Source of the DNA: Rhizobium leguminosarum
Lineage (GTDB): Bacteria; Pseudomonadota; Alphaproteobacteria; Rhizobiales; Rhizobiaceae
Direction: 5' to 3'
DNA: 64,000 nucleotides
Assembly: GCF_004123835.1 (NCBI RefSeq)
Contig: NZ_MZMU01000012.1
Span: 806,001 to 870,000 of the forward strand
Shown one piece after another: positions 34,301 through 43,601 of the stretch. Each line of letters begins with the position of its first letter. Position 1 is the stretch's first letter. A program made the translations under genes and the position numbers. Below the pieces are notes generated by a model, which had not been told where the DNA came from, searched no databases, and was given only the letters and a program-made list of their open reading frames with translations.

Positions 34301-34350
34301 GCGAGAATTCCCCTCACGGCTTTTGCCGTTTTGATCTTGCCATCTTTGTC

Positions 34351-34386
34351 AAACAAAAATGGCGGAAGAGCAAGCCTTCCGCCATT
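34351..34386 (-). terminator. intrinsic (attenuating) terminator after the amino-acid binding-protein gene
   Basis: On the minus strand AATGGCGGAAG (34386-34376) pairs perfectly with CTTCCGCCATT (34368-34358) and is followed by TTTTGTTT. It lies between the binding-protein and permease genes, so only part of the transcripts should reach the permeases, giving an excess of the binding protein. Confidence 0.8.
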
Positions 34387-34413
34387 ATCTTCATCGGCCA
34401 GATAGCGAATTTC

Positions 34414-35187
34414 TTATTCGCCGTAAACGTCGAAGTCGAAGTACTTGTCCTGGATCTTCTTGTATTCACCGCTGGCGCGGATCGCAGCGATCGCTGTGTT
34501 CAGCTTTTCCCTGAGCGGGTCGCCCTTACGGATAGCAATTCCGGCGCCGTTGCCATTGATTTCCTTGTCGACCGGCAGGGTCGTCAGGATCTTGCAGCAG
34601 GCGCCGGCGTCGGACTTGACCCATTCGGAGAGAACGACGACGTCGTCGATGACGGCGTCGACACGGCCGCTGGCAACGTCGAGCTTGTATTCGTCAGCGG
34701 TCGGATAGAGCTTGAGCTCTGTGTCGGCGAGATGCTTCTCGGCATAGTTGGCGTGCGTCGTGGAGGTCTGCGCGCCGATCACCTTGCCCTTGAGGCCGGC
34801 GACGTCTGATATCGTCGAATCCTTCGGTACGGCAATGGCCGGCGGGGTGTTGTAGTACTTGTTTGAGAAGTCGACGAGCTTCAGACGCTCCGGCGTGATC
34901 GACATGGAGGAGACGATCATGTCGAACTTCTTGGCGTTGAGCGCCGGGATGATGCCGTCCCAGTCGGTGCTGACGAAGGTGCATTCCGCCTTCATTTCAG
35001 CGCAGAGCGCCTTGGTGATGTCGATGTCGAAGCCCTGGATCGTACCGCTGGCATCGACGAATTCGAAGGGCGGATAGGTCGAATCGGTGCCGATCACATA
35101 TTTCTCGCCATCGGCCATGGCCGAGCCAGCGAAGAGGGACATCGCCGCGATCGAGGCTGCCGCGAAGATACGGGTAGAATTAAGCAT
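34414..35187 (-). CDS. amino-acid ABC transporter substrate-binding protein (HisJ/ArgT type)
   Basis: The 257-residue protein has a signal peptide (AAASIAAMSLFAGSAMA) and the SBP family 3 pattern: YVIGTDSTYPPFEFVDA, GFDIDITKALCAEM, CTFVSTDWDGIIPALNAKKFD and a C-terminal GIAIRKGDPLREKLN. The four-part layout and sequence resemble lysine/arginine/ornithine and octopine binding proteins. It heads the operon and is followed by an attenuating terminator. Confidence 0.9.
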   Translation of the reverse strand: MLNSTRIFAAASIAAMSLFAGSAMADGEKYVIGTDSTYPPFEFVDASGTIQGFDIDITKALCAEMKAECTFVSTDWDGIIPALNAKKFDMIVSSMSITPERLKLVDFSNKYYNTPPAIAVPKDSTISDVAGLKGKVIGAQTSTTHANYAEKHLADTELKLYPTADEYKLDVASGRVDAVIDDVVVLSEWVKSDAGACCKILTTLPVDKEINGNGAGIAIRKGDPLREKLNTAIAAIRASGEYKKIQDKYFDFDVYGE

Positions 35188-35517
35188 GAGGATCCTCTCT
35201 GTTGGTAGCCGTCGCTCCTTTTTCTGTTGGGCTGACGGCCGCAGTTCAACGGTGCAGAGACCGCCTTGCGGCGATAATCAGACTTTTTTTCATGGAATTG
35301 CAACACAAATCCCATCGCAATTGTGCGGTGCAAATAACAGGCGAGATGAACGCCGGCAGACTGCAACATTCACGCGAGGTTAATCCCCGACTTCCTAGAA
35401 CCGGAACAAATCGGCGGCTCGGCAATTGCCATTCCGCCGTTTCGCCTCAATGCGCAGCTAGGGGCGGAACCAGGGCCTGACGGCCTCAAGAAGCTCAAAC
35501 AGGATCGAGGAAACCCG
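35188..35517. other. divergent control region between SBP and OmpA genes
   Basis: No gene is seen in this 330-base gap. It contains a T-rich block (35282-35290) and GGAATTGCAAC...GCAATTGTG (about 35294-35327), an imperfect dyad. It must hold the promoters of both flanking genes. Confidence 0.4.
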
Positions 35518-37695
35518 ATGGGCATGAAATCAAGATTGTTCGCGAGCGCGGCTTTTCCGTTGCTTTCTCTGTCGCTGGCTCTGCAGCCGGCAACGGCGAT
35601 GGCTGCCGTGCGCGACGTCGCGACGCAGGCATCGGTCGTGCGACAGGCCGAGCAAGGCAGCTTCGAGGTGGCGCAGGACGCGCCTTCCGAGGAGGAGTTG
35701 CTGAAGAAGAAGCGCAAGCAGCAGGAGGAAGCCCCGGCCGAAAAGGCGCCGGCCGCCGAGCAGCCGGCGCAGCAGGAAGCGCCCCCGGAAAAGCCGAAGG
35801 CTGAGCGCAAGGAAGCTCCGGCGCCTGAACCCAAGGCAGAGCCGGAACCGCCCAAGGCCGAAGCAGCGCCGAAAGAGGAGCCTGCTTCGCAGCCGGAAAG
35901 CAAGCCTGAGCGGAAAGCCAAATCGGAAGCGCAGCCCGAGGCGAAGCCGGAGGCCGAGCAGCCGGTAACCCAGGAAAAACCGAAGAAGCCGAAGAAGACT
36001 GAGGCACAGCAGGCCGAGCCCGAACAGCAGCCGGCAGCAAAGGAAGCTCAGCCGGAAGCGGAGCAGGCACAGCCCGAAGCCAAGCCGGAAGGCGGCAAAC
36101 GGGATAAGGGACAGGACAAGGCCCAGGGCGGGGATAAAAGCAAGGGCAAGGCTGAGAAAGAAGCTCAGCCTGCCGCTCCCGAAGCCGTGACGCCGACTGC
36201 GGACTCGGCCAAGCCCGAGGAAAAACCCGCCGCCGAGGCGCCGGCCGAGAAAAAGCCGGCAAAGGGCGAGACTGCAGCACCAGCAGACAAAGCACCCACA
36301 GACAAGGCGACTGAAGGCAAGGCAACCGAAGGCAAGGCGGCGGCACCGGAAGCCGTGCCCGCTGAAAAGCCCAAGGATGGCACGGCGGCAAAGCCTGCCG
36401 GTGAACAGCCCGCCGGCGCACAGCCGACCGCGCCCGCGACTGACACTGCCCAGCCGCTGCCGGATGCCAGCGGCGGCCAGCAGGTGGAGCAGGCTATTCC
36501 AGCGCCGGAAAAGGCTTCGCCCGAGGAGCTGGAGCGCCGTAAGAAGATCGCCGCAGATCCGGCCAAGAGCAGCGAGACCGTCGTGCTGCCCGTGGAGAAC
36601 GGTGCGGCCGTGCTCGACAGCGACAAGGATGCCGACCGCAGCAAGGGCCGGGAAGGCCGCCGCGACCGCGACAGGCAGCGCGCCGACAGCCAGGAGGTGA
36701 AGGTGCCGACCTCGGATGCCGATGCACAGGCTTTGAGCGGCGCCAAAGCGCCGGCGCCAGTCAAACTCGAGGCGGTGACCCGCGAGAAGGGCAGGAAGCT
36801 CGATGAGCGGCCACGATTCGTCCGTCCTGACGGCGCGCGCTTCGATGACCGCGGCGACGACAGCCGTGTGATCATCCAGTACGACAACAGGACGATCGTG
36901 CGCGGCGACGACGACAGACGTTTCCTACGCGACGGCGAACGGCCGAGCTACGAAGAGCTGTCAGGCGACCGCTACCGCGAGACGATCACGCGGCCGGAAG
37001 GCTATCGCATCGTGACGATCCGCAACCGTTACGGCGACATCATCCAGCGGTCGCGCGTCGATGCCCGCGGGCGCGAGGACGTGCTCTATTATTCGCAGGA
37101 CCTCTATGACGATCCGGACCGCGACTATTTCGAGGATCCGGGCGCCGACCTGCCGCCGATGCGGCTGCGCGTACCGCTCAGCGACTACATCATCGATACT
37201 CGCAGCGACCCGAACCGGGACTATTACGAGTTCCTGAGCGAGCCGCCGGTCGAGCCGGTCGAGCGCGTCTATTCGCTGGATGAGGTGAAGTACTCGGCCC
37301 GTATCCGCGACAAGGTGCGTCGCATCGACCTCGACACGATCACCTTCGCGACCGGCAGCGCCGATATCCCGATGACCCAGGCGCGGACGCTGCGCAAGGT
37401 CGCCGACGCGATCAGCCAGGTGCTCGAGAAGGATCCGAGCGAAACCTTCCTGATCGAGGGGCATACCGATGCTGTCGGCTCAGACCAGAGCAACCTGATC
37501 CTCTCCGACCAGCGGGCGGAATCGGTCGCCAACGTGCTCTCCGACGTCTACGGCATCGCGCCGGAGAACCTCGCGACGCAGGGTTATGGTGAGAACTACC
37601 TGAAGGTCAACACGTCGGCCCCCGAGCAGGAAAACCGCCGCGTCACCATCCGCCGCGTCACGGCACTAGTCCGCCCGGTCGCTGCCAACAAGTAA
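35518..37695 (+). CDS. large OmpA-family protein with an Ala/Pro/Glu/Lys-rich region
   Basis: The 725-residue protein has a signal peptide (FPLLSLSLALQPATAMAA), then about 250 residues (55-305) almost only of Ala, Pro, Glu, Lys and Gln in irregular repeats such as KPEAEQP and KATEGKA. A charged middle (RGREGRRDRDRQRAD; repeated D-D-R) follows, and residues about 610-720 form an OmpA C-terminal peptidoglycan-binding domain (FATGSADIP, EGHTDAVGSDQSNLILSDQR, GYGENY, NRRVTI). It probably links envelope layers or spans the periplasm. The repeats may vary in length between strains. Confidence 0.85.
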   Translation: MGMKSRLFASAAFPLLSLSLALQPATAMAAVRDVATQASVVRQAEQGSFEVAQDAPSEEELLKKKRKQQEEAPAEKAPAAEQPAQQEAPPEKPKAERKEAPAPEPKAEPEPPKAEAAPKEEPASQPESKPERKAKSEAQPEAKPEAEQPVTQEKPKKPKKTEAQQAEPEQQPAAKEAQPEAEQAQPEAKPEGGKRDKGQDKAQGGDKSKGKAEKEAQPAAPEAVTPTADSAKPEEKPAAEAPAEKKPAKGETAAPADKAPTDKATEGKATEGKAAAPEAVPAEKPKDGTAAKPAGEQPAGAQPTAPATDTAQPLPDASGGQQVEQAIPAPEKASPEELERRKKIAADPAKSSETVVLPVENGAAVLDSDKDADRSKGREGRRDRDRQRADSQEVKVPTSDADAQALSGAKAPAPVKLEAVTREKGRKLDERPRFVRPDGARFDDRGDDSRVIIQYDNRTIVRGDDDRRFLRDGERPSYEELSGDRYRETITRPEGYRIVTIRNRYGDIIQRSRVDARGREDVLYYSQDLYDDPDRDYFEDPGADLPPMRLRVPLSDYIIDTRSDPNRDYYEFLSEPPVEPVERVYSLDEVKYSARIRDKVRRIDLDTITFATGSADIPMTQARTLRKVADAISQVLEKDPSETFLIEGHTDAVGSDQSNLILSDQRAESVANVLSDVYGIAPENLATQGYGENYLKVNTSAPEQENRRVTIRRVTALVRPVAANK

Positions 37696-37701
37696 TGATG
37701 T

Positions 37702-37729
37702 TGCCCCTCCCCATTTCCGGGGAGGGGCA
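37702..37729 (+). terminator. terminator of the OmpA-family gene
   Basis: GCCCCTCCCC (37703-37712), a six-base loop, and GGGGAGGGGC (37719-37728) form a perfect 10-bp stem followed by ATTTCGG. It lies seven bases after the stop codon. The following 37730-37953 shows no supported gene. Confidence 0.75.
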
Positions 37730-37953
37730 TTTCGGTCTTGCTTCTGCTTTCCAAGTGGCTTGAAAGATGGTGGAGAAGTGCGGCTCGCTCTTCTGCCAGC
37801 GGGCGGTGCCGGCAGGGAGCGGATTGTCGTCGATCTTCGAGGCATTGCGACGCCCTATAGCGCCTATGCGGCGCTGCCGACGCCGCGTACGCCGCAGATC
37901 GCGATGGCCGCATGCCCTTTTGGTGGATTGCCGGATAAGCTCACTGTGCTTTC

Positions 37954-39042
37954 TTAGCCGACCGTATCTCCGGTACTTTTAAGGAAAAAGTGCATTTTTT
38001 GGGTATCAATTGGAACGCTAATTCTGTCATCCGGGCCAACGCGCGATGACGCGTCGATTTGGGCAGTAAAGGCCGCTGACCCGACCTTGCCGATCGCCAG
38101 TGTATATGGACCGAGGGGCTCGATATCGGCGACCTGAAGGCTCACCGTTGAAACGTTGGGATCCCTAACCATAGTATGCTCCGGTCGGATTCCGAGAACC
38201 ACTGATTGTCCCACTGCCGCCGAAAGGCGCTCGGCTTTTTGCGTAGGAACTGCAATGTCGACGCCACCTTCAGCTTGGAAGGCAATTCCACCGGAGTTTT
38301 GCACAAGTCGCCCCTCGATGAAATTCATGCTTGGCGAGCCGATGAAGGCAGCGACAAAGAGATTCTTCGGGGATTCATAAAGGGTGATCGGATCAGCGGC
38401 CTGCTCGATCCGCCCTTGATTCATAACCACGACCCGATCTGCCATCGTCATCGCCTCTACCTGATCGTGTGTAACGTACACGATCGTGGTTTTGAGCCTG
38501 CGGTGTAACAGCTTGATTTCTGTTCGCATTTCAATGCGCAATTTAGCGTCGAGGTTGGACAGCGGTTCGTCGAACAGGAACACATCCGGCTGGCGAACGA
38601 TCGCTCGGCCAATCGCCACACGTTGGCGTTGGCCACCTGAGAGCGCGTTCGGCTTGCGTTTCAAATAGGCACCGAGATTGAGAATGCGCGCCGCATTTGC
38701 AACGGCGGCATCGATGTCCTGCCTCGGCGTTCCGCGCACCTTCATGCCGTAGCCGATGTTTTCGGCGACTGTCATATGCGGATAGAGCGCGTAATTCTGA
38801 AACACCATCGAGCAATTGCGCAGACCCGGGCGCAGCGTAGTAACGTCCCGCTCACCGATACGGATTTCCCCTGATGTCGTCTGTTCCAGCCCCGCGATCA
38901 TCCGCAGGGTGGTTGTCTTCCCGCAGCCGGAAGGCCCGACAAGAACCACGAATTCCTTGTCGGCAATTGCCAAATCGAGCGGAGGAATGACCTCAACGCT
39001 ACCAAAGGATTTGGTGACCTGATCCAAACGCACCTGGGACAT
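37954..39042 (-). CDS. sugar ABC transporter ATP-binding protein (CUT1, MalK/UgpC type)
   Basis: The 362-residue ATPase has Walker A GPSGCGKTT (36-44), Q-loop VFQNYALYPHMTV, signature LSGGQRQRVAIGRA, Walker B VFLFDEPLSNLDA and a C-terminal TOBE domain, as in MalK/UgpC. It should power the permease pair at 40761-42661. Its gene lies last in the operon after a hairpin-rich gap. Confidence 0.93.
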   Translation of the reverse strand: MSQVRLDQVTKSFGSVEVIPPLDLAIADKEFVVLVGPSGCGKTTTLRMIAGLEQTTSGEIRIGERDVTTLRPGLRNCSMVFQNYALYPHMTVAENIGYGMKVRGTPRQDIDAAVANAARILNLGAYLKRKPNALSGGQRQRVAIGRAIVRQPDVFLFDEPLSNLDAKLRIEMRTEIKLLHRRLKTTIVYVTHDQVEAMTMADRVVVMNQGRIEQAADPITLYESPKNLFVAAFIGSPSMNFIEGRLVQNSGGIAFQAEGGVDIAVPTQKAERLSAAVGQSVVLGIRPEHTMVRDPNVSTVSLQVADIEPLGPYTLAIGKVGSAAFTAQIDASSRVGPDDRISVPIDTQKMHFFLKSTGDTVG

Positions 39043-39082
39043 GCTGTAACCTTTTCATGAGAATTCCATCGCCTGGCCCAGC

Positions 39083-39183
39083 GCATCGGCCCGAAAATCG
39101 GAATCGATTTTCGGAAAGCACGATGCGAGGATTGAAAGAGTTAGAGCGTCCTTTGTGCGTCCGAAAGGACGCACGGCGCTCTA
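39083..39183. repeat. nested rhizobial palindromes
   Basis: Two palindromes lie side by side. GCATCG (39083) ... CCGAAAATCG-GAAT-CGATTTTCGG ... CGATGC (39126) is followed by TAGAGCG ... GTGCGTCC-GAAA-GGACGCAC ... CGCTCTA (39142-39183). The second resembles a family that recurs in Rhizobium genomes. They lie between the ATPase and binding-protein genes of one operon. Confidence 0.7.
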
Positions 39184-39220
39184 AGCGGCGATGGTTTCCT
39201 TCTTCTTTCAACGATGTCTA

Positions 39221-39249
39221 ATCCCATCCCGGCACCGCCGGGATGGGAT
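39221..39249 (-). terminator. 13-bp perfect hairpin after the sugar-binding protein gene
   Basis: ATCCCATCCCGGC (39221-39233), loop ACC, and GCCGGGATGGGAT (39237-39249) pair fully. There is no T run on the minus strand, so it is more likely an mRNA-end stabiliser for the binding-protein message than a strict terminator. Confidence 0.6.
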
Positions 39250-39262
39250 GTTGAGGATGGGC

Positions 39263-40717
39263 TTACTTCGCAGGCAGGCCCATCGACGAACGATAGGCTG
39301 CCAGTTGCTTGTCGCGGCCGAACTCGTCCGTCAGCTTGTTCCATCCGGCAGCCACGGTATCCAGCGCCTGCTGCGGCGTCACTTCTCCAGCCAATGCCTT
39401 GGAAAGCTCGATCTCAAGAATTTCCGTATAGGAGAAATAGCCCGGCAGGCGCATGTCGAGCGCCGTGTTCTTGGCGGTCACCGCGTCCTCCTGGCTTCCA
39501 AGATATTCCTTCGCCTCACGCTCGGAAAAGATCTTCGACCACAACGCAGTATTTGTCGTGTGCGAAAGACGGTAAGGATTGACGCCTGTGCCGCCGGTAA
39601 TCGCCGCCTGACCGGAAACTGCTGGGCTCGTCAGGAACTGGATATAGTTCCAAGCTGCCTCCTGCTTCTTGGACGACGACGGAACAGCCGCCTGCCAACC
39701 GCCGAAGGCCATGAAGGAAGTCTGGACGACCTCGGGCTGCTTGTCCCACTTCTTGGTCTTGTAGTTCCAGATCTCGTCCGAGCCCGGCAGCGATGCCGAA
39801 CCGACATTGCCGGCGACCTTGGACTGCTTCGGGTCGGCGGCGATGACGCCGGTATCGCCCCAGCCGATCGATTCCGCGACCTGGCCACCGGCAAAGGCGG
39901 CATTGACTTCGCCGAAGGAGAAGTTGAGCGCGTTCGGCGGTGCGAGCTTGGAGGCGCGGATATATTCCTCAAGGCCGCGCACCCAGCCCGGATTGTTGAC
40001 CTGCGCATCCATCGTGTCAGGATCGAAGAACATGCCGCCGGGATTGTCGGGATGGCTGGTGTATCCCGCAACGTGACTGAACAGGAACCAGAATTGCTGG
40101 CCACCACGGCGGAAGGCTTCCGCCGTGCCCCAAAGGCCCTTGTCCGGCTGCTGGAAGAATTCAGCGATGTCGAGATACTGCTTCCATGTCTTCGGCGGGG
40201 CCAGATCGTAGCCATACTTCGCCTTGAAGGCGCTCTGGTTTTCCGCGTTTTCAAACAGATCAATGCGGTAGGTATAGGTATGGGCATCACCGTCCATGGT
40301 CTGCGACAGGACCTTGCCGTTCCAGACCATCAGTTGCTCGCGGTAAACCGGCGCGATGTCCTCCCAGTCGGCACCTGATTGCATATTCTTCGGCATTTCC
40401 GAGAGAAAGTCGGTGAAGTCCGGTGCCCAGGCCGGCGCAAAGGCAACCACATCGAACGTGTCTTCGCCCGAGGTCAGCGAGGTTACGATTTTCGGATAGA
40501 GTTCCGACCACGGAAATTCGACGACATTTACCTTGCCGCAGGTCTTTTCTTCCCAGCCCTTGGCCGCGAGTTGCAGCGCAGAGGCAATATAGGGGCCTGT
40601 CTGCGTCGTGGCGGTGAGCGTGACACCGGTGTAGTCCGGTTCGCAGGCGAGCGCGGATGTGACGCCCGCCGCAGCAAGTAGTCCTGCGGCCGTTGAACTC
40701 AATAGCAATCTTTTCAT
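39263..40717 (-). CDS. carbohydrate ABC transporter substrate-binding protein
   Basis: The 484-residue protein has a signal peptide ending LAAAGVTSALA and the family-1 sugar-binding fold: FPWSELYPKIVTSL, DVVAFAPAWAPDF, PPKTWKQYLDIAEFF, ESIGWGDTG and PYRLSHTTNTALW. It should capture a sugar or nucleoside in the periplasm. Its operon suggests deoxyribose or a related pentose as the ligand, which is inference from neighbours only. Confidence 0.9.
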   Translation of the reverse strand: MKRLLLSSTAAGLLAAAGVTSALACEPDYTGVTLTATTQTGPYIASALQLAAKGWEEKTCGKVNVVEFPWSELYPKIVTSLTSGEDTFDVVAFAPAWAPDFTDFLSEMPKNMQSGADWEDIAPVYREQLMVWNGKVLSQTMDGDAHTYTYRIDLFENAENQSAFKAKYGYDLAPPKTWKQYLDIAEFFQQPDKGLWGTAEAFRRGGQQFWFLFSHVAGYTSHPDNPGGMFFDPDTMDAQVNNPGWVRGLEEYIRASKLAPPNALNFSFGEVNAAFAGGQVAESIGWGDTGVIAADPKQSKVAGNVGSASLPGSDEIWNYKTKKWDKQPEVVQTSFMAFGGWQAAVPSSSKKQEAAWNYIQFLTSPAVSGQAAITGGTGVNPYRLSHTTNTALWSKIFSEREAKEYLGSQEDAVTAKNTALDMRLPGYFSYTEILEIELSKALAGEVTPQQALDTVAAGWNKLTDEFGRDKQLAAYRSSMGLPAK

Positions 40718-40760
40718 GTTTTCCTCCCGGAATTGAACAATGACTAGGGTTGTCGAACGG

Positions 40761-41789
40761 TCACTTTATTGCTCCTAAAAGCAGGCCAGACCGCATTAAC
40801 CTGCTCAAAATGCCCGCCATGACGACCATCGGTATGATCGCGACCAGGGCGGCTGCCGATATCGACCACCACTCGTCGCCACGCTGGCTGTTTTGCCCTG
40901 CGACGAGAATGGGAAGTGTCTGCCATTTGGAACTGGTCAGGAAGAGCGCGAACAGGAACTCGTTCCAGACGAAGGCGAGCGTGATCATGAATGTCGCGAT
41001 CAGGCCCGGCTTGGACATGGGCAGGACGATACCGAAGAAAATTCTCCACGACGGCACATTGTCGACCATCGCCGCCTCTTCGACTTCTACCGGCAGTGCC
41101 GCAAAGAAATCGCGCATCAGCCAGATCACGATCGGCAGCGAGAAGGCGACATAGGCGAAGGTGAGGCCTGTATAGGTGTCCACCAGCTTGAACCCCAACT
41201 TGCCCATTTCCGTATACATCAGGAACAAGGCAAAGGCGGCGACGATCGGCGGAAACATGCGCTGGCTCACAAACCAGAAGACGATATCATCATTGCCGAG
41301 GAGCGGCCCTGGAAGCTTCATTCGGCTGGAGCCGATGGCGAGCGCAAGCGCTGCAACAAAGGCAAAGATCAGCGAAATAGCCTGCCCGTAGCCCAGCACA
41401 TGACGGCCGAGCAGATATCCGCCGAAGGCAACAACGACGAAAATCACGCCGGACAGCAGCTTGACCTCGAAGGTGAAGCGCACCAGCGCATAGGCTGCCA
41501 TGGATCCGATGAAGGTGGCCAGCACCGATGCGGAAAGCCCGATGATCGTCGAGGCGATGAAGGTGTTGTAGAACTGGCCGCGCGCGCCCGACAGAAGCTC
41601 GCTCCAGGCTGTCAGCGTCGGGTCGAAGTCGACAAATGGAATATAGGTCGGCCCGCCGACGACCCCAAGCGGCGACTTGAACGAGGTGATCGCGACCCAG
41701 TAAAGCGGAAAGAAGGTGAAGGCTAGCCAGAGTAGGCAGCCTGCGAGCGCCCACCAGCGGCCGGATCCTTTGAGGTCACGCACGCTCAT
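40761..41789 (-). CDS. sugar ABC transporter permease (MalG type)
   Basis: The 342-residue permease is of the CUT1 MalG group, with FPLYWVAITSFKSPLGV, ALVRFTF, PIVIWLMRDFFAALPVEVEEAA (EAA motif region) and FVWNEFLFALFLTS. An insertion of about 50 residues with two extra hydrophobic segments near 120-165 makes it longer than the usual 280. Its start overlaps the upstream permease stop by four bases. Confidence 0.9.
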   Translation of the reverse strand: MSVRDLKGSGRWWALAGCLLWLAFTFFPLYWVAITSFKSPLGVVGGPTYIPFVDFDPTLTAWSELLSGARGQFYNTFIASTIIGLSASVLATFIGSMAAYALVRFTFEVKLLSGVIFVVVAFGGYLLGRHVLGYGQAISLIFAFVAALALAIGSSRMKLPGPLLGNDDIVFWFVSQRMFPPIVAAFALFLMYTEMGKLGFKLVDTYTGLTFAYVAFSLPIVIWLMRDFFAALPVEVEEAAMVDNVPSWRIFFGIVLPMSKPGLIATFMITLAFVWNEFLFALFLTSSKWQTLPILVAGQNSQRGDEWWSISAAALVAIIPMVVMAGILSRLMRSGLLLGAIK

Positions 41790-42661
41790 TTGTGCTTCTC
41801 CAGATAGGGCTTCAGGATGGCGAGATAGACGAGCCCGATCACGGTAATGACGATCAGGAACAGGAAGGACAGGGCGGAGGTGTAGCCGAGGTTGAACTTC
41901 TTGAAGCCCTCCTGATAGGCGAACAAGGTGAGCGTTTCGGTCGAAATGCCAGGCCCACCGCCTGTCATGACGAACACCGTGTCGATGATCTTGTAGCTCT
42001 CGATGAGGCGGATGAAGACCACAGCCACCGAAATCGGCAGCATCATCGGGAAAGTGATCCCCCAGAACTGCTGCCAGGGGCTGGCATTTTCAAGCGCGGC
42101 AGCCTCGTAGACGTCCTCTGGCAGGGTTTGCAGCCCGGCAAGAAGCATCAGGATGACGAAGGGTGTCCACTGCCACACTTCGACGGAAATGATGGCGCCG
42201 ATAGCCCATCTGGTCTGCGTCAGAAACGGCAGATTGGGAAAGCCGAAGGCGGTCATCAACTCATTGAGCGGGCCCATCGTCGGGTTGAGGATCTGGCGGG
42301 CAATCAGTGCAACGGCGACGGGCGCCACCAGCATTGGCACCAGGAAGCTGACCCGGAACAAACCTTCGCCAGGCACGCGACGGCTGAGCGCCAGCGCCAC
42401 GGAAAAACCGATGACATACTGCAGCGACACCGCAACAAAAGCGATGATCGTCGTCGTCCAGGTGACACTCCAGAAGCGCGGATTCTGAAGCAATTCCGCA
42501 TAGTTGCCGAAGCCGACGAAATGCGCGGGGATCGGCGGCACGAGCCGCAGGCTCATGAAGCTGGTGGTCAGCGAATAGATCAGCGGGAAGATCGAGATCA
42601 CCAGCACGATCAGCAACGCCGGCCAGATGAAAAAGTGTTTGACCGGATCGTTGCGGGTCAT
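41786..42661 (-). CDS. sugar ABC transporter permease (MalF type)
   Basis: The 291-residue permease has the MalF-type order FIWPALLIVLVISIFPLIYS, the EAA region LPEDVYEAAALENASPWQQF and GGGPGISTETLTLFAYQ. It pairs with the MalG-type permease. It overlaps the kinase gene upstream by four bases, so transport and catabolism are translated together. Confidence 0.92.
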   Translation of the reverse strand: MTRNDPVKHFFIWPALLIVLVISIFPLIYSLTTSFMSLRLVPPIPAHFVGFGNYAELLQNPRFWSVTWTTTIIAFVAVSLQYVIGFSVALALSRRVPGEGLFRVSFLVPMLVAPVAVALIARQILNPTMGPLNELMTAFGFPNLPFLTQTRWAIGAIISVEVWQWTPFVILMLLAGLQTLPEDVYEAAALENASPWQQFWGITFPMMLPISVAVVFIRLIESYKIIDTVFVMTGGGPGISTETLTLFAYQEGFKKFNLGYTSALSFLFLIVITVIGLVYLAILKPYLEKHK

Positions 42662-43590
42662 GCCGCGCCTCCTTTCTGGAGAAGCGCCTCAATTTCTTCG
42701 ATCGTCGGCATTGCTGGCGCGGTACCCCGCCGCGTCACCGCAATACCGGCGGTCGCGCAGCCGAAACGCACGGCCTCGACCGGACTAAAGCCCCGCGAGA
42801 GCGCTGCCGAGAAGCCACCGACAAATGCGTCGCCGGCGCCGGTGGTATCAATGACCGCTCCCGACGAGACCGCCGGAACATGAACCGATTGCCCGGCCGT
42901 ATGATACAGAACACCGCGACCACCCAGTGTGATCAGCGCGGCTTTCACGCCTTTGACAAGAAAGGCGTCGCCAGCCCGTCTGGCGTCGTCGAGCGTGTCG
43001 AGCGGAAAGCCAACGATGGCCGCCGCCTCGGTCTCGTTTGGCACGATATAGTCACAGAGCGGATAGATCGTGTCCGGAAACGGCTCGGCCGGCGCTGGAT
43101 TGAAAACAGTGGTAACGCCGGCCACATGGGCGATTTCGAGGGCGCGCTGCGCCGCTTCAGCCGGTTGTTCGAGCTGGGTCACGAAAACGGCCGATTGCTC
43201 GATGGTTTCGCGGGCCGCCTCAACATCACCAACGCCGATGGTGCCTGCGGCACCTGGATAGACGATAATCGCATTGTCGCCGTTACTGTCATTGACGTAG
43301 ATGAAGGCAGCGCCGGTCGGCATATCGTCCATCTGTACAACCTTCGGCGTCACCCCTGCTTCCGCATAGGTCTTCAGCGCCATATCGCCGAAGGTGTCGC
43401 GGCCGATCTTCGAGATGAAGGAGACTGTTCCACCGGCGCGGGCAGCAGCGACAGCCTGGTTGGATCCCTTGCCGCCCGGGCCTACTGCAAAACCGGTCCC
43501 GGTGATGGTCTCGCCAACGTTTGGCATGCGCTTGGCCAGATAGGCCGTGTCGGCGACGAAAATCCCGAGGATCGAAACACCCACCTTCAT
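42658..43590 (-). CDS. rbsK: ribokinase-family sugar kinase
   Basis: The 310-residue PfkB-family kinase has the sugar site GPGGKGSNQAVAAARAGG near 40 and the anion hole with catalytic Asp, DTTGAGDAFVGGF, near 255. In this operon the next enzyme is deoxyribose-phosphate aldolase, so it may phosphorylate 2-deoxyribose at O5 rather than ribose. The start at 43590 (MKVGVS) is preferred because family proteins begin here. Confidence 0.9.
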   Translation of the reverse strand: MKVGVSILGIFVADTAYLAKRMPNVGETITGTGFAVGPGGKGSNQAVAAARAGGTVSFISKIGRDTFGDMALKTYAEAGVTPKVVQMDDMPTGAAFIYVNDSNGDNAIIVYPGAAGTIGVGDVEAARETIEQSAVFVTQLEQPAEAAQRALEIAHVAGVTTVFNPAPAEPFPDTIYPLCDYIVPNETEAAAIVGFPLDTLDDARRAGDAFLVKGVKAALITLGGRGVLYHTAGQSVHVPAVSSGAVIDTTGAGDAFVGGFSAALSRGFSPVEAVRFGCATAGIAVTRRGTAPAMPTIEEIEALLQKGGAA

Positions 43591-43601
43591 TTCGTTTCCC
43601 C

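Noticed and set aside
37760..37957. 65-codon frame after the OmpA-family gene
   Set aside because: No motif or start signal; it overlaps the end of the ABC ATPase gene. It could be noise or a fragment too short to judge.
42658..43590. Ordinary ribose operon instead of deoxyribose
   Set aside because: Kinase and mutarotase alone would fit ribose, but deoC, the aldehyde dehydrogenase and a DeoR regulator in the same unit favour deoxyribose; ribose importers are also of a different (CUT2) type.
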